DNA of 64,000 bases from Microbacteriaceae bacterium PS02333 (GCA_029959665.1 JASCOI010000004.1:19035-83034), one strand, 5' to 3'; positions 19,601 to 28,090 are shown, counted from the stretch's first letter. The notes: generated by a model from the letters alone, not told the origin. Translations and numbers: made by a program.

Positions 19601-20640
19601 TTGCTCGCCGCGAGCAGCCGGTGCCACGCCTCCCATGAGTGGTCAAGCGCTTCCTCAGCGGCCGAGGTGGCCTTCAGCTGCAACTGCTCGCGGATACCGG
19701 CGATCGCGTACGAGGAGCGGTAGAGCTCATGCTCGGGTAGTAATCCGCGCTCCTCGGCGAAGAGCAGGAACACGATACGCATGAGCATCGTGGCCGCGCC
19801 TTCGTAGACCGCTCGAGGATCTTCAGGGAGCGGCGACGCAGCACCTTGGGTGACGGCACGCAGGTGAGTGTCCGACATCGACTGCAGTACGAGCTCGACC
19901 GCGCGGCGCACCTGATCGCCGAGCGCCGCGGTGATCTGTTCGGCGCTCGCTACCGACTCGGCAAAAAGCAGCGGCAGGCGCAGCTCCGCCTTGCCGCCGG
20001 CGAGCGAGGTGAAGCTCGCGAGCGCGAGGAATGCGTTGCGACTTGGGAGCTCCTCCCGCCAGAGCAACGCGTCCCAGACGCCGCTTGCCGTCGTCACTCC
20101 CATTGCCGCCGACACGAGCGACCACCAACGCCCGTCGGTGACAATACCGATCGTCGCACCGGTCTCGTGCAACAGCACCGCCATACGATCGATAGCATTC
20201 GCGGCCCAGCCGTCGGCGCCGACGGCACGCAAATCATCGGTGCGATCCACGAGCGAAACGAGCGCAGCAGGGGCGGGGCTGTCGCTGCAGAGAACGGCGA
20301 ACGGCTCGATGACCACCGCGCCGTCCGGCGACTTCGCCGAGAGCCCCGTGGGCGCGAGCTCGAGGCCGTCGTTCCAGTCGAGCAGGGTGCGAAGCACGAC
20401 CTCCACCCAGCGGTCGCGAGTGGCGGAGTAGACCTCTGGCTCGGCCGACCATGCCGACGACCAGCGGTCGAATTCGTCGGCGAACGTCGAACCGATGTCG
20501 TCGACGGAGGCGTGCGCCCTCGGCAGTCCGCTCGGGTAGAACGACTTGAGCGCCGCCTTCGACAGGAACGGGCCGTCGGCGTCGACGAGCGACAGCCACT
20601 CCCACTCAGCGTCTTGCGGCTTCCGCTTCCTAACGGCCAC
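16630..20640 (-). CDS. drmMI: DISARM N6-adenine methyltransferase DrmMI
   Basis: 1336 residues from the GTG at 20640, overlapping the drmD stop by 11 bp. The open frame continues upstream as shadow. An N-terminal ~550-residue region of the Eco57I/PglX-like type precedes the methyltransferase fold: motif I ADIAAGSGAFLVAAARYL (~613), GADINGMAVEMCKLSLWL, and the catalytic NPPF in VVGNPPFLGGKK (~867). A specificity-like C-terminal region (~950-1336) carries SKYVIDFG-type and target-recognition segments. The NPPF motif indicates N6-adenine methylation that would mark host DNA as self. This gene defines class 1 DISARM. A PglX of BREX was considered but the neighbours are DISARM genes. Confidence 0.92.
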   Translation of the reverse strand: MAVRKRKPQDAEWEWLSLVDADGPFLSKAALKSFYPSGLPRAHASVDDIGSTFADEFDRWSSAWSAEPEVYSATRDRWVEVVLRTLLDWNDGLELAPTGLSAKSPDGAVVIEPFAVLCSDSPAPAALVSLVDRTDDLRAVGADGWAANAIDRMAVLLHETGATIGIVTDGRWWSLVSAAMGVTTASGVWDALLWREELPSRNAFLALASFTSLAGGKAELRLPLLFAESVASAEQITAALGDQVRRAVELVLQSMSDTHLRAVTQGAASPLPEDPRAVYEGAATMLMRIVFLLFAEERGLLPEHELYRSSYAIAGIREQLQLKATSAAEEALDHSWEAWHRLLAASNAVYGGASFEDMRMPAYGGSLFDPDRFSWLQSTDTQGRLRVRLSDRAMLAVLRAVQTIEDGAMQLSFRDLDVEQIGYVYEGLLGYSATYVERLTVGLHGRPGFEPEIELDELDALATNSSSPKEFGERLVAHLKTTQDRARSRSAGRIAKAYGTIDRDAAADARTRLRHALLGDDELAARLEPFHALIRDDLRGFPYVVPAGGLVMTESSQRANTGTHYTPKSLAQEVVSNALQPLVYSPGPLDTEDSDEWVLKSSAEILDLKVADIAAGSGAFLVAAARYLADRLIEAREIEGVPIRDDDPRRFAVREIVARCLYGADINGMAVEMCKLSLWLISMDPYKPFSFVDDRVFHGNSLLGVTTEAQLKAQHIYPKGSMKRQLAAFDVAKDLEDATRLRRELASGQVDDADRMRSTRMKRALLEQSKLATAKLRDAADGIIATALLEGGKPGRKLEARYDELADALRDAYPTDGPGGDRRRLQMIIDAGLEPKVDTGDSRWKPLHWILEVPDVIHDHGGFDAVVGNPPFLGGKKISGSSGSNFREFLVATLADHRKGEADLVGYFLLRVIQLLRSDSVTGLIVSESLAEGDGRRVTLDPLLRAKWSVFMAVKRRKWPTEASVHVSLIWLTDRSSASKPICDGERVAEISSALEPAVKAIAPPVRLISNAGRSYMGAILSGKGFILEPEDWKELVDRDAASAAICRPFITGEDVNGTPTPGSTKYVIDFGTMSLPAASAYPEALARIRQLVKPARDKVRKKQYRERWWQFAERAPGLSQGLSEIDAAIVIVLTSDTLMPVRLPSAAVFSNSLGVMLFDDFGTLSLLSSSIHQLWAMRWGSSLDAASRYTPSDVFETLPRPTTTGRMGNLGQELDDRRRAIMIERRLNLTALYKLVNNSKVEGDVDVDFIRSIHAQIDEAVTEAYGWTDVPLDHGFHAYRQMERWTVSPAARVEILDRLLKENHRRAAVEAQQYPKKAKKGKGLEETEKPEGAMF

Positions 20641-23600
20641 CGGCGGCCTCCAGCTTCTCGATGTCCCCGGGCGTAAGGGCGAACACGAGTGCAGCCACAA
20701 ACACGTGAGCCTGTACATCGCGGTAGCGGCGTTCGATAGAGGCACGCTCGGCGAGCTGCTCCTCGTCGAGCATCGCGAGACGAGTGCGCACGCGAGCGAG
20801 ATCCTGCTCGCGCTGCCGCTTTTCATCGGGGAACTGGAACAGCATTTCGTCGCCAGCACGATTGGCCTCCTCGGCGGCGTCGAGGGTGCTCCGCAGCGTG
20901 CCGCGGAAACGGTCAAAGATCTGATCGACTGCCACGAGGTCAGACTCGCGACGGGCATCCAGATTTGTCTCGACCTCGCGTCGCAGTCTGTCAGCGCGTC
21001 GGTCGACGGCTCCTGCAACGCGGGCGCGTATGCCCTCTTCGTAGGGCATACCCGAGTTCCAGTGCTCCACGATGCGATCGAGCGCGCCCGAGCCGGGCAG
21101 CGAGATGCGCAAGCCGTCGAGGGCGGTGACCAGCAGGTCCTCCGCCTTTTCGATGCCGAGCTCCTGGCGACGGTAGAGGCGCGTGCCCGCAAGGAAGACC
21201 TCCTCGTGCAGGCGCACGCCGCCCTCGCCGACGAGCACGAGCCTCGCCACACCAGCTGCGAAGGATTGGTCGAGCCCGTCGACCACGACGGCGCTGATGC
21301 CGCGCACCTGATCGGTGCGCGTCCATACCTGGCCGCGGAGCTCGCGGGCCGCGCGCTGCACGAGCGGATGCCCAAGGTGGGCGTAGACGACGTCGGACTG
21401 CTGACGGGCGCGCCCCTCGTCGAAGGTGATGGGACGCTGGATGTCGCGGTGCAGTCGCATCTCCAGTCCGGACTGCTGCAGCGTCTGCTGCCATGAACGG
21501 GAAAGATTTCGTGGCACTTCGAAGACGCGAGCCTCCTGCCGAGGATCGGCGATTTCGATCAACTGCGGTTGCCCCGAAATTCGGAGTCCCTCCTCAATGA
21601 CTCTCAAGAGATTGTCCTCGTGCAGGTGCATGCCGTCTCGCGAGTTCTCGAGGCGTTCGGCGAGTCGCGTGAGCTCACGACCCAAATCTCGCTCGCCCTG
21701 CAGAGCGGTGTTGATCACCTGCTCGCCACGGCCAAGCTTTGCGGCGCGCATCCGACCGGCGCCGAACCCGAGTTCGCGCTGCAGGTTGGGAGCGATGATG
21801 TCAGCCGCTGGAACACCGTCGTGTTCAGAGTTCGAGATCTTGCTCGCCAAGCGGGCGAGGAGGTCGGTGTCCTGCGCGAACGGCGTCGAATTCGTGGTAG
21901 TTGCTCGCGGATACCAGATTAAGGGGGTCTCCTGCTGGCCGAACCGGTCGATCCGACCGATGCGTTGCTCAAGCCGATTCGGATTGAACGGGACGTCGAA
22001 ACTGACCAGACGGTGGCAGTAATTTTGCAGATCGATACCTTCGCCCGCGGCGTCCGTCGCGAGCAGGATGCGAACCGGCTCCTCGGCCGGCGACGCAGTG
22101 AAGCGGGCGCGGATGTCCTCCCGAGTCTCGGCATCGGTCGAGCCGTCGATGATTTCGAGCCGATCGCCGCCGAGACCTTCGGAATCGAGCACATCGCGCA
22201 GCCACGCGAGCGTGCTGACGTACTCGGTGAAGACGACGATGCGCTCGTCGCCCCACCCACCATCAGGGAGGAGCAGCTCTCCGCGGATCAGTTCGAGCAA
22301 TGCGGAGAGCTTGGAATCGGGGCGGCCTTGGTAGCGGTTACCCCAGGCGATGAGGGAGCGCAGATCCGCCTCGTCCTCGCTCGTGAGCGCCAATTGCAGC
22401 CGCTTTGTCGCGCGGAGCGCGTCGAGCTCGGGCTGCTCGAGGCGGCCCTCCTCCTCGTCTGAGGATTCGTCGCCGAGCACATCGTCGTATTCGGGCAGTC
22501 GGGCATCACAGTCCCCGTGTGAAGCCAGGTGACCCTCGGCCGTCGACGCGAACGCTACCGGCGACGAAAAGAAGCGCTTCTTCAGGATGAGGGTTGCCAG
22601 ATCGGAGGCCTGTTTGCTCTTCTCTTGCTTCACCGCGGCGTTACGGCGCCGCGTGAACGCGATTAGCCGGTCGTACGCCTCTGATTCGTCCGCCGCAGGA
22701 TCGAAGCGGAGCTCGCGCACTTCCCGGAGCCGGAACCCGAGGTCGGGGAGATCCCGCTTCAACCGACGCACCGCCACCTGCCGCAGTGCTCGCTCGTCGA
22801 GATCCGCTCCACGGGCGAAGCGCTGCGGGTCGATCATCTCGAGTAGCGCCGTGAACGACTCGGTATAGCCGTTGTGCGGAGTCGCGCTCAGGAAGAGCCG
22901 ATGCTCGCAGACTTCGGCGAGACGGCGCACCGCGATTGTGCGCTGGCTGTCGACCGCATAGCCGGGGCGGCCGGAGCCCGATCGGCTGGGCGTCGCCGGC
23001 GCTGCGTGATGCGCCTCGTCGACGACGAGCACGTCGAAGGCGCGCTGTGTCGCCGTTCTCGCATCCTTGATGCTCGAGTACACCTCTTCGAGCATTCGCT
23101 CGGCGCGTGGTTGCGGAAGCCATGACATGGAGACGATCACGCGCGGATACACGCGGAAAGGGTTGGCGTGCACGCCGAACTTGCGGCGGAACGTCTTCAT
23201 CGTCTCGGAATTGACGATCTCGAACTGCAGACCGAACTTGTCGCTCAGTTCCTCTTGCCACTTGATGACGAGACCCGCGGGGCAGATGATGATTACCGAA
23301 CGGGCTCGGTGGCGCAGCAACAGCTCTTGTATGACCAGACCGGCCTCGATCGTCTTGCCGAGGCCAACGTCGTCGGCGAGGAGCATGTTCGCGCGAGGGG
23401 AGTCGATCGCGCGGCGGAGCGGTTCGAGCTGATAAGCCTGAATGGAGACGGAGCTACGAAACGGGGCCTGCAACGTGCGCGGGTCGGCGCTCGTAAGGGC
23501 GCCCCAGCGCAGCGCATCGACGTACGCGGCGAAGGTCCTCGGCTCGTCGAACTGCTCGGAGCGGATCGTATCGGGCAGCCCCTGCTCGCGCACCACGCTG

Positions 23601-23833
23601 CGACCGGGCTCAAGCTCCCAGAGAACCGTGAGCGCAAGGCCGTAGCGCTCCTCCTCAACAGACTGCATCGTCACCGCGTGCTGCAGCTCGGCGGTGCCGT
23701 CGTCGGCGCTCGACCTCGGCAACGACTGTGCGACAACGTCGGTGACGATCCACCGTTCGCCGCGCACGTTCACGAGCAGTCCGGGTTCCGGCACTTCCGG
23801 GACAGCGCGATCCGTCTCCGCGATCGATTCCAC
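20630..23833 (-). CDS. drmD: DISARM SNF2-family helicase DrmD
   Basis: 1067 residues, GTG start at 23833 preceded by GGAGAGGAA. RapA/HepA-like SNF2 ATPase: LQAPFRSSVSIQAYQLEPLRR (Q-motif region), Walker A LADDVGLGKTIEAGL (~158), motif II VVDEAHHAA (~269), SATPHNGYTE (motif III), then lobe 2 with RIVVFTEYVSTL, LLATDAAGEGIDLQNY and NRLEQRIGRIDRFGQ. A charged coiled region (RRADRLRREVETN to EKRQREQDLARVRTRL) ends the protein. DrmD with an adenine methylase is the class 1 DISARM combination. There is a 61-bp gap to the methyltransferase gene upstream. Confidence 0.93.
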   Translation of the reverse strand: MESIAETDRAVPEVPEPGLLVNVRGERWIVTDVVAQSLPRSSADDGTAELQHAVTMQSVEEERYGLALTVLWELEPGRSVVREQGLPDTIRSEQFDEPRTFAAYVDALRWGALTSADPRTLQAPFRSSVSIQAYQLEPLRRAIDSPRANMLLADDVGLGKTIEAGLVIQELLLRHRARSVIIICPAGLVIKWQEELSDKFGLQFEIVNSETMKTFRRKFGVHANPFRVYPRVIVSMSWLPQPRAERMLEEVYSSIKDARTATQRAFDVLVVDEAHHAAPATPSRSGSGRPGYAVDSQRTIAVRRLAEVCEHRLFLSATPHNGYTESFTALLEMIDPQRFARGADLDERALRQVAVRRLKRDLPDLGFRLREVRELRFDPAADESEAYDRLIAFTRRRNAAVKQEKSKQASDLATLILKKRFFSSPVAFASTAEGHLASHGDCDARLPEYDDVLGDESSDEEEGRLEQPELDALRATKRLQLALTSEDEADLRSLIAWGNRYQGRPDSKLSALLELIRGELLLPDGGWGDERIVVFTEYVSTLAWLRDVLDSEGLGGDRLEIIDGSTDAETREDIRARFTASPAEEPVRILLATDAAGEGIDLQNYCHRLVSFDVPFNPNRLEQRIGRIDRFGQQETPLIWYPRATTTNSTPFAQDTDLLARLASKISNSEHDGVPAADIIAPNLQRELGFGAGRMRAAKLGRGEQVINTALQGERDLGRELTRLAERLENSRDGMHLHEDNLLRVIEEGLRISGQPQLIEIADPRQEARVFEVPRNLSRSWQQTLQQSGLEMRLHRDIQRPITFDEGRARQQSDVVYAHLGHPLVQRAARELRGQVWTRTDQVRGISAVVVDGLDQSFAAGVARLVLVGEGGVRLHEEVFLAGTRLYRRQELGIEKAEDLLVTALDGLRISLPGSGALDRIVEHWNSGMPYEEGIRARVAGAVDRRADRLRREVETNLDARRESDLVAVDQIFDRFRGTLRSTLDAAEEANRAGDEMLFQFPDEKRQREQDLARVRTRLAMLDEEQLAERASIERRYRDVQAHVFVAALVFALTPGDIEKLEAAGGR

Positions 23834-23894
23834 TGGGCGTTCCTCTCCTCCGTCTGTGAGCAGCTCTTCAGTATCTCCCTAATGGTGAAGAAAA

Positions 23895-25133
23895 CTATGC
23901 GGACCGAGAACGCCTCAAAGCCTCTTCCGAGGCTTCCTCGCCCGGAACCTCGCACAGTTCCAGTACTCGCTGCAGGATGGCGCTCCCCAGTTGTGGGGGT
24001 ACTGCGTTCCCGATCATGGTGGCAAGGGCGGTGCGCGTCGGGCAACCTGAGAAATCGAAGTAGTCGGGGAACCCCTGGATGCGAGCCGCCTCGTGGGCCG
24101 TGAGCGCTCGGGGCAGATCCGGGTGCATGAAACGGCCCTGACCGATGCTGCCGAAGCCGCTCGTGATGGTTTGGGCCGGCTGATTCCAATTCAGGCGGCC
24201 GTACATCGACTTGTAAGAATGCGTATCATTCTGGTGACACTTCGGCCGGCGGTCGTTCGGCAGGTCGTATTCGTTTTCCTGGAGCATCCACTCCATGCGC
24301 GCGAGATTATCGGCTTTCGCTTGCGGTGCGCGGTCGCGGAGGGTGCCATCATCAACGCCAAGCAGGTCGTAGATCGCCCAACGCAGGTCGTGACGATCCT
24401 CGGCATGCGCAAGGCTGTCGAAGATCGTCTCAGGATCGATGCTCTTTGCGCGCGTCGCCAGCATGAGGTGCCGGCGGCGGGTCTGCGCAGCACCGATCGT
24501 CTCGACGGCGACGACCTCGTGCGCCACGTTGTAGCCAAGTCCGCGCAGGTGGCGTTCTGCCCGCGTCACGACGCCCTCGCCATCATGCCGATCACGGAGC
24601 ACCGCGGGCACGTTCTCGATCAGTACGATCTCGGGCTCGAGGATCTCGGCTGCCCGCGCCATTCGCAGGTATAACGCGTTCTTCATATCGACCCGACGAG
24701 TGTGATTGTTGAGGTTGCTGTGCCCTTGGCATGGCGGCCCCCCAGTGAGGACGGTCACTTCGCCGACGTCCGCCTTCGTTCGACTCTCGACAAACGTGCT
24801 GGGTGCGCTCAAGTCGCCGTCGAAAAAGTCCTCGACGGGAGCAGTCTCGACGCGCTCGGCGAACGGATAGTTCTCTCGGTAGACCTGCATCGCCAGCGCT
24901 TCGAAGTCGATTGCAAGCGGAATTTCGACCCGTCGCCCGCGTTTCGCTGCAGCCTGCGCCAACCCGAGCGTCAGCCCGCCACACCCGGCGAACAGATCCA
25001 CGATCCGCACGGGCGGCCCATCGCCGAGCTCGAAGGCAGGCCGAACCCGCTCCCGTAACGGGTGTTCTTCGTTACGCGCGCCCGTCTCCACGGGTGCTAA
25101 CTCTAGCTTGGAAGCTGTGTCGGTCCGGCGCAC
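23895..25133 (-). CDS. C5-cytosine DNA methyltransferase (first gene of DISARM operon)
   Basis: 412 residues from a GTG at 25133; a slightly later start is possible. All main motifs are present: I DLFAGCGGLTLGL (~46-58), IV GGPPCQGHSN with catalytic Cys135, VI ENV (173-175), VIII QTRRRHLMLA, and IX/X ARIQGFPDYF and IGNAVPPQLGSA. The target-recognition region lies at ~250-330. It methylates C5 of cytosine in an unknown site. Class 2 DISARM uses a C5-methylase (DrmMII) with DrmE, whereas here it stands beside a full class 1 set with its own adenine methylase. It may be a second self-marking enzyme or a solitary orphan methylase recruited with vsr. Confidence 0.92.
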   Translation of the reverse strand: MRRTDTASKLELAPVETGARNEEHPLRERVRPAFELGDGPPVRIVDLFAGCGGLTLGLAQAAAKRGRRVEIPLAIDFEALAMQVYRENYPFAERVETAPVEDFFDGDLSAPSTFVESRTKADVGEVTVLTGGPPCQGHSNLNNHTRRVDMKNALYLRMARAAEILEPEIVLIENVPAVLRDRHDGEGVVTRAERHLRGLGYNVAHEVVAVETIGAAQTRRRHLMLATRAKSIDPETIFDSLAHAEDRHDLRWAIYDLLGVDDGTLRDRAPQAKADNLARMEWMLQENEYDLPNDRRPKCHQNDTHSYKSMYGRLNWNQPAQTITSGFGSIGQGRFMHPDLPRALTAHEAARIQGFPDYFDFSGCPTRTALATMIGNAVPPQLGSAILQRVLELCEVPGEEASEEALRRSRSA

Positions 25134-25195
25134 CGGACGGCTGGGCCAGGCCTAATCGATGCCCTGGCCAGACGGCTCGCGTCCGGGACCGGTGC

Positions 25196-25394
25196 AGGTT
25201 CAGTTGACTCCTGACGGGTAGGGGCAGGCGCTCCTGCTGGGAGGACGTGCGTCGTGGTCAAGGCGTTTCCGGAAAAATTCCGGCGTGACGCGATCGCAGA
25301 TGCCCCGAGCGTTGCACTTCGAGTCGAAGTTGATGCAAGGCAGGAATGCGACCACGTTAGCAAGCCGTTGGTTGATAGGTAAAGGTTCAGTTGA
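25196..25394. repeat. 12-bp direct repeats bracketing a transposase remnant
   Basis: AGGTTCAGTTGA occurs at 25196-25207 and again at 25383-25394, both upstream of genes reading away from the DISARM operon. The interval holds the IS3-like remnant. The repeat is longer than an IS3 target duplication (3-5 bp). It could be a recombination or attachment footprint, or chance. Confidence 0.4.
25254..25380 (+). pseudogene. IS3-family transposase OrfA remnant
   Basis: A GTG-started frame at 25254 reads VVKAFPEKFRRDAIA, closely resembling the start of IS3-type OrfA proteins (K-x-F-P-x-E-F-R-R-D-x-x-x-x-A). Homology is lost after ~17 codons and a stop follows at ~25380. No terminal inverted repeats or OrfB are visible. 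It lies 120 bp upstream of the first DISARM gene and so marks past mobile-element activity at this edge of the island. Confidence 0.55.
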
Positions 25395-25429
25395 GTGGCC
25401 GGTCGGGGCGGCTCCCTACGATCGGCAGG

Positions 25430-25657
25430 GTGACGAACGACGTGACCCCCGGCCGCTACCGCCACTTCAAGGGCGGCAAGTACGATGTCCTGTTCATCGC
25501 CCGCGACACCGAGACCGAGGAGCCCGTCGTCGTGTGCCGGGCCCTCTACGGGGAACGCGGCCATTGGGTTCGGTCACTTGCCGACTTCACCACGCACGTG
25601 ACACGCGGTGACTACGACGGCCCGCGATTCAGCCGTGTTGAACCGGACCGGACCTGA
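25430..25657 (+). CDS. DUF1653 small protein
   Basis: 75 residues from the GTG at 25430, with GGCAGG just upstream. The whole protein is a DUF1653 domain: GRYRHFKGGKYDVLFIARDT, then EEPVVVCRALYGERGHWVRSL and a C-terminal PRFSRV. The family is common as a single small domain of unknown function in bacteria. It is not obviously linked to its neighbours and is probably the first chromosomal gene past the DISARM island. Confidence 0.85.
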   Translation: MTNDVTPGRYRHFKGGKYDVLFIARDTETEEPVVVCRALYGERGHWVRSLADFTTHVTRGDYDGPRFSRVEPDRT

Positions 25658-25701
25658 CCGCCCGGATCAACCCGGTCCTCCAGTCCGCGCCCAGACCGCG
25701 T

Positions 25702-26514
25702 CTATCGCGCGGACGTCAGCGCCCTCACGAACGGCCCAACCGCCTCCTCCGACCGCCCGACCACCACGATGTCGCGATGGAGTCGCGGTCGGAGCCGCGA
25801 CCGCTCCGCGTCGCCCGTCAGCGTCGACTCCGGCACGACTGCGAGCCCGAACCCGGCCGAGGCAAGCGCAGCAGCGGCGGCGGGGGAGCCGACGAGGGTC
25901 GTGACGATGGGCACGAGCCCGCGCTCGACGAACAGCCTGGCGAGCCAGCTCCCGTAGCCCGTGTCGCCGGAGATCCCGATGAGCGGACCGGTCGCCACGG
26001 TCTCGAGGGTCACGTCCGGGTCGGGCGAGCCGATGACGACGATCTCCTCCGTCCCGACCTCCCGAACGACGAGGTCGGGAGCATCCACCGGTCCGGGCAC
26101 GATCGCGACGTCCTGCGTCCCACGACGGACCTCGTCCACCATCTCGAGTGCGCTCGAGCCCTCACTGAGCTCGGGAAGCGCGCCACCGAGGACACGGAGT
26201 GCCGGCACCACGAACGGCACCGTGAAGGTCTGCGCCACGACGAGTCGGATCGGTGCTGCGCCACGTGCCGCTTTCTCCGCCCGGAGTGCGGCGTCGAGGG
26301 CATCACGCGCGAGAGGAGCGAACGCACGACCAGCGGGCGTGAGGGTCGCGCCACGACGTCCTCGGTCGAACACCGCGACGCCCAGGTCCCGTTCCAGGCT
26401 CGACACCTGGTGTGAGACGGCCGGCTGCGTGAGGTGCAGCTTCCGAGCGGCGCGGGAGATCGACCCGGCGTCGACGACCGCTAGGAAGACCTCGAACGCT
26501 CGGAGGTTGGGCAT
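25702..26514 (-). CDS. LysR-family transcriptional regulator
   Basis: 270 residues, slightly short for the family. N-terminal winged HTH at residues 1-60 (FEVFLAVVDAGSISRAARKLHLTQPAVSHQVSSLE). The substrate-binding domain follows, with PFVVPALRVL and the later FGLAVVPES. It is transcribed divergently from the SDR at 26633, the classical LysR arrangement, so it probably controls that gene from the 118-bp intergenic region. The effector is unknown. Confidence 0.9.
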   Translation of the reverse strand: MPNLRAFEVFLAVVDAGSISRAARKLHLTQPAVSHQVSSLERDLGVAVFDRGRRGATLTPAGRAFAPLARDALDAALRAEKAARGAAPIRLVVAQTFTVPFVVPALRVLGGALPELSEGSSALEMVDEVRRGTQDVAIVPGPVDAPDLVVREVGTEEIVVIGSPDPDVTLETVATGPLIGISGDTGYGSWLARLFVERGLVPIVTTLVGSPAAAAALASAGFGLAVVPESTLTGDAERSRLRPRLHRDIVVVGRSEEAVGPFVRALTSAR

Positions 26515-26632
26515 AGAAGCAGTCTATGGAAGCCAGAACAAACATCGACCGATGTTTGGGACTGGTGCGCAGGAAGGGCTGGTTCTCGTCCATGTGCAGC
26601 AAACGCTGTACACCAGAACGGAAGGAATCGAC

Positions 26633-27325
26633 ATGACCAAGCGCATCCTCATCATCGGCGGCGGGTCCGGAATCGGGCGTGCCCTCGCGAGTGAGCTCAC
26701 GGCCCGCGGTGACGACGTGCTCATCGGCGCGCGTGACACCGCACGGGCTGCAGCGGATCTCCCGGACCTCGACGTGGCGCACGCCGACCTCGGCGACGAG
26801 GCTTCGATCGCCGCTCTCGCGGAGATGGGCCCGTTCGACGCGGTCGTCTCCCTCGCTGCGGCGCATGCCAACGGCCCCGTCGGCGACCTCGACCGCCAGG
26901 CTGTGGAGGGCGCGTTCGGAGCCAAGGTCGTCGGGCCGATCCTGCTCGCGAAGCACCTCGCCCCGGTGATGCGGCCCGGCGGCGTCCTCGTGCTCTTCTC
27001 GGGTGTCGCAGCCTGGAAGCCCGCGCCGGGACTGGCGGTGATGGCGACGACGAACGGCGCGGTGTCGTTCCTGGTCGAGGCGCTCGCGGTCGAGCTCGCT
27101 CCGCTGCGCGCGGTGGCCGTCTCTCCGGGGATCATCGACTCCGGCGCGTGGGACGGCATGGGCGACGACGCCAAGCGGCAGATGTTCGAGGAGACGGCAG
27201 GAGCGAACCCGGTGGGCCGTGTCGGGGCTCCAGCCGACGTCGTGTCGGCGGTCCTGCTGGCGATCGACAACACGTTCGTCACCGGGACCACGCTGCACGT
27301 CGACGGGGGTGGCCGCCTGCGGTGA
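26633..27325 (+). CDS. Atypical SDR-family oxidoreductase
   Basis: 230 residues. ATG at 26633 with GAAGGAA 5 nt upstream; the longer open frame is shadow. The Rossmann cofactor loop GGGSGIGRALASEL is intact, as are SLAAAH (NAAG equivalent) and the C-terminal FVTGTTLHVDGG. At the catalytic helix, where YxxxK is expected, the sequence reads VMATTNGAVSFL, so both Tyr and Lys are replaced (Met and Asn by alignment). It may bind NAD(P) without classical SDR chemistry. Divergent from the LysR gene. Confidence 0.88.
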   Translation: MTKRILIIGGGSGIGRALASELTARGDDVLIGARDTARAAADLPDLDVAHADLGDEASIAALAEMGPFDAVVSLAAAHANGPVGDLDRQAVEGAFGAKVVGPILLAKHLAPVMRPGGVLVLFSGVAAWKPAPGLAVMATTNGAVSFLVEALAVELAPLRAVAVSPGIIDSGAWDGMGDDAKRQMFEETAGANPVGRVGAPADVVSAVLLAIDNTFVTGTTLHVDGGGRLR

Positions 27326-27447
27326 GCCGCCGGGGTCGTGCGGTGCCTGCCGGGGGTGAGGCGAGCCTCCCGGCCGGGTCGGTTGCCGAACTTGCGACGG
27401 ACGCAATCGGAGCGACGCGGGCGGATCCGGAGGGCGGCGCGGCCGCC

Positions 27448-28083
27448 CTACCGCCGGTACAACGTCGCCGGCTTCCCCGGACCCTCCGCAGCCTTCGCGT
27501 CCGTCGCCGTCAACAACGGCACCATCGCCCGCCGGAACGAGTCCGGCAGCAGCCGCTCACCGAGGACGGCCTCGTGCAGCGCCCGGAGCGCCGACATGGT
27601 GAACGGCGACGGCAGGAGCCCGTGCGGGTCCGGCGCCCCACGGTGATCGGCACGGAGCCGATCGACCGCGAACCCGAGGATGTCGTCGTGCCCGTGCACC
27701 ATGCCCGTCGCCTCGCCGATCGGCACGAGTCGCGCGTCGTCCCCGAGGTCGAGTGACGCCGCAGGAACGACGTCGAGGTGCGCCACGGACAGCACCCACC
27801 CGCGGTCGTCCCGCGAGGGCTCGTCGAACACGTGCAACTGCCGCGGCGCGAGCCCGGTCACGCTCGCTTTGTCGCGAAGCGATCGGAGCACCGCGTCCGC
27901 GAGCCGCTCACCCTCGTGCACGAACGTCCCCGGCAATCGCCAGTCGCCGTCCGTCTGGTCCCGGACCTGCACGACCGAGAGCGCCCCGCCGACCGGAACG
28001 GTGAGCACAGCGGTGTCGACCGCGACGGAGGGTCGCGGGTAGTCGGACAGGCGCTTGCCGTTCGCGTCGCGGTACTCGGTCAC
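27448..28083 (-). CDS. nrtR: NrtR-like Nudix-fold transcriptional regulator
   Basis: 211 residues, GTG start. The N-terminal Nudix fold (~15-140) has a degenerate Nudix box: GTFVHEGERLADAVLRSLRD replaces GX5EX7REUXEE, with the catalytic Glu pair lost (RS/DK), so hydrolysis is unlikely. The C-terminal ~60 residues (PFTMSALRALHEAVLGE) form the winged helix of NrtR regulators. By family knowledge NrtR senses ADP-ribose or NAD-related ligands and represses NAD and ADP-ribose metabolism genes. It is divergent from an ADP-ribosylglycohydrolase gene with two palindromes between them, a typical NrtR regulon layout. Confidence 0.85.
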   Translation of the reverse strand: MTEYRDANGKRLSDYPRPSVAVDTAVLTVPVGGALSVVQVRDQTDGDWRLPGTFVHEGERLADAVLRSLRDKASVTGLAPRQLHVFDEPSRDDRGWVLSVAHLDVVPAASLDLGDDARLVPIGEATGMVHGHDDILGFAVDRLRADHRGAPDPHGLLPSPFTMSALRALHEAVLGERLLPDSFRRAMVPLLTATDAKAAEGPGKPATLYRR

Positions 28084-28090
28084 GGCACGA

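Noticed and set aside
16630..20640. Calling the adenine methylase a BREX PglX
   Set aside because: No BrxC, PglZ or BrxL nearby; drmA, drmB, drmC and drmD surround it.
23895..25133. Calling the locus class 2 DISARM (DrmMII)
   Set aside because: No DrmE is present, whereas DrmD and an NPPF adenine methylase define class 1.
26303..27406. Minus-strand 367-residue ORF
   Set aside because: Antisense to the SDR and its divergent promoter region; composition is shadow-like.
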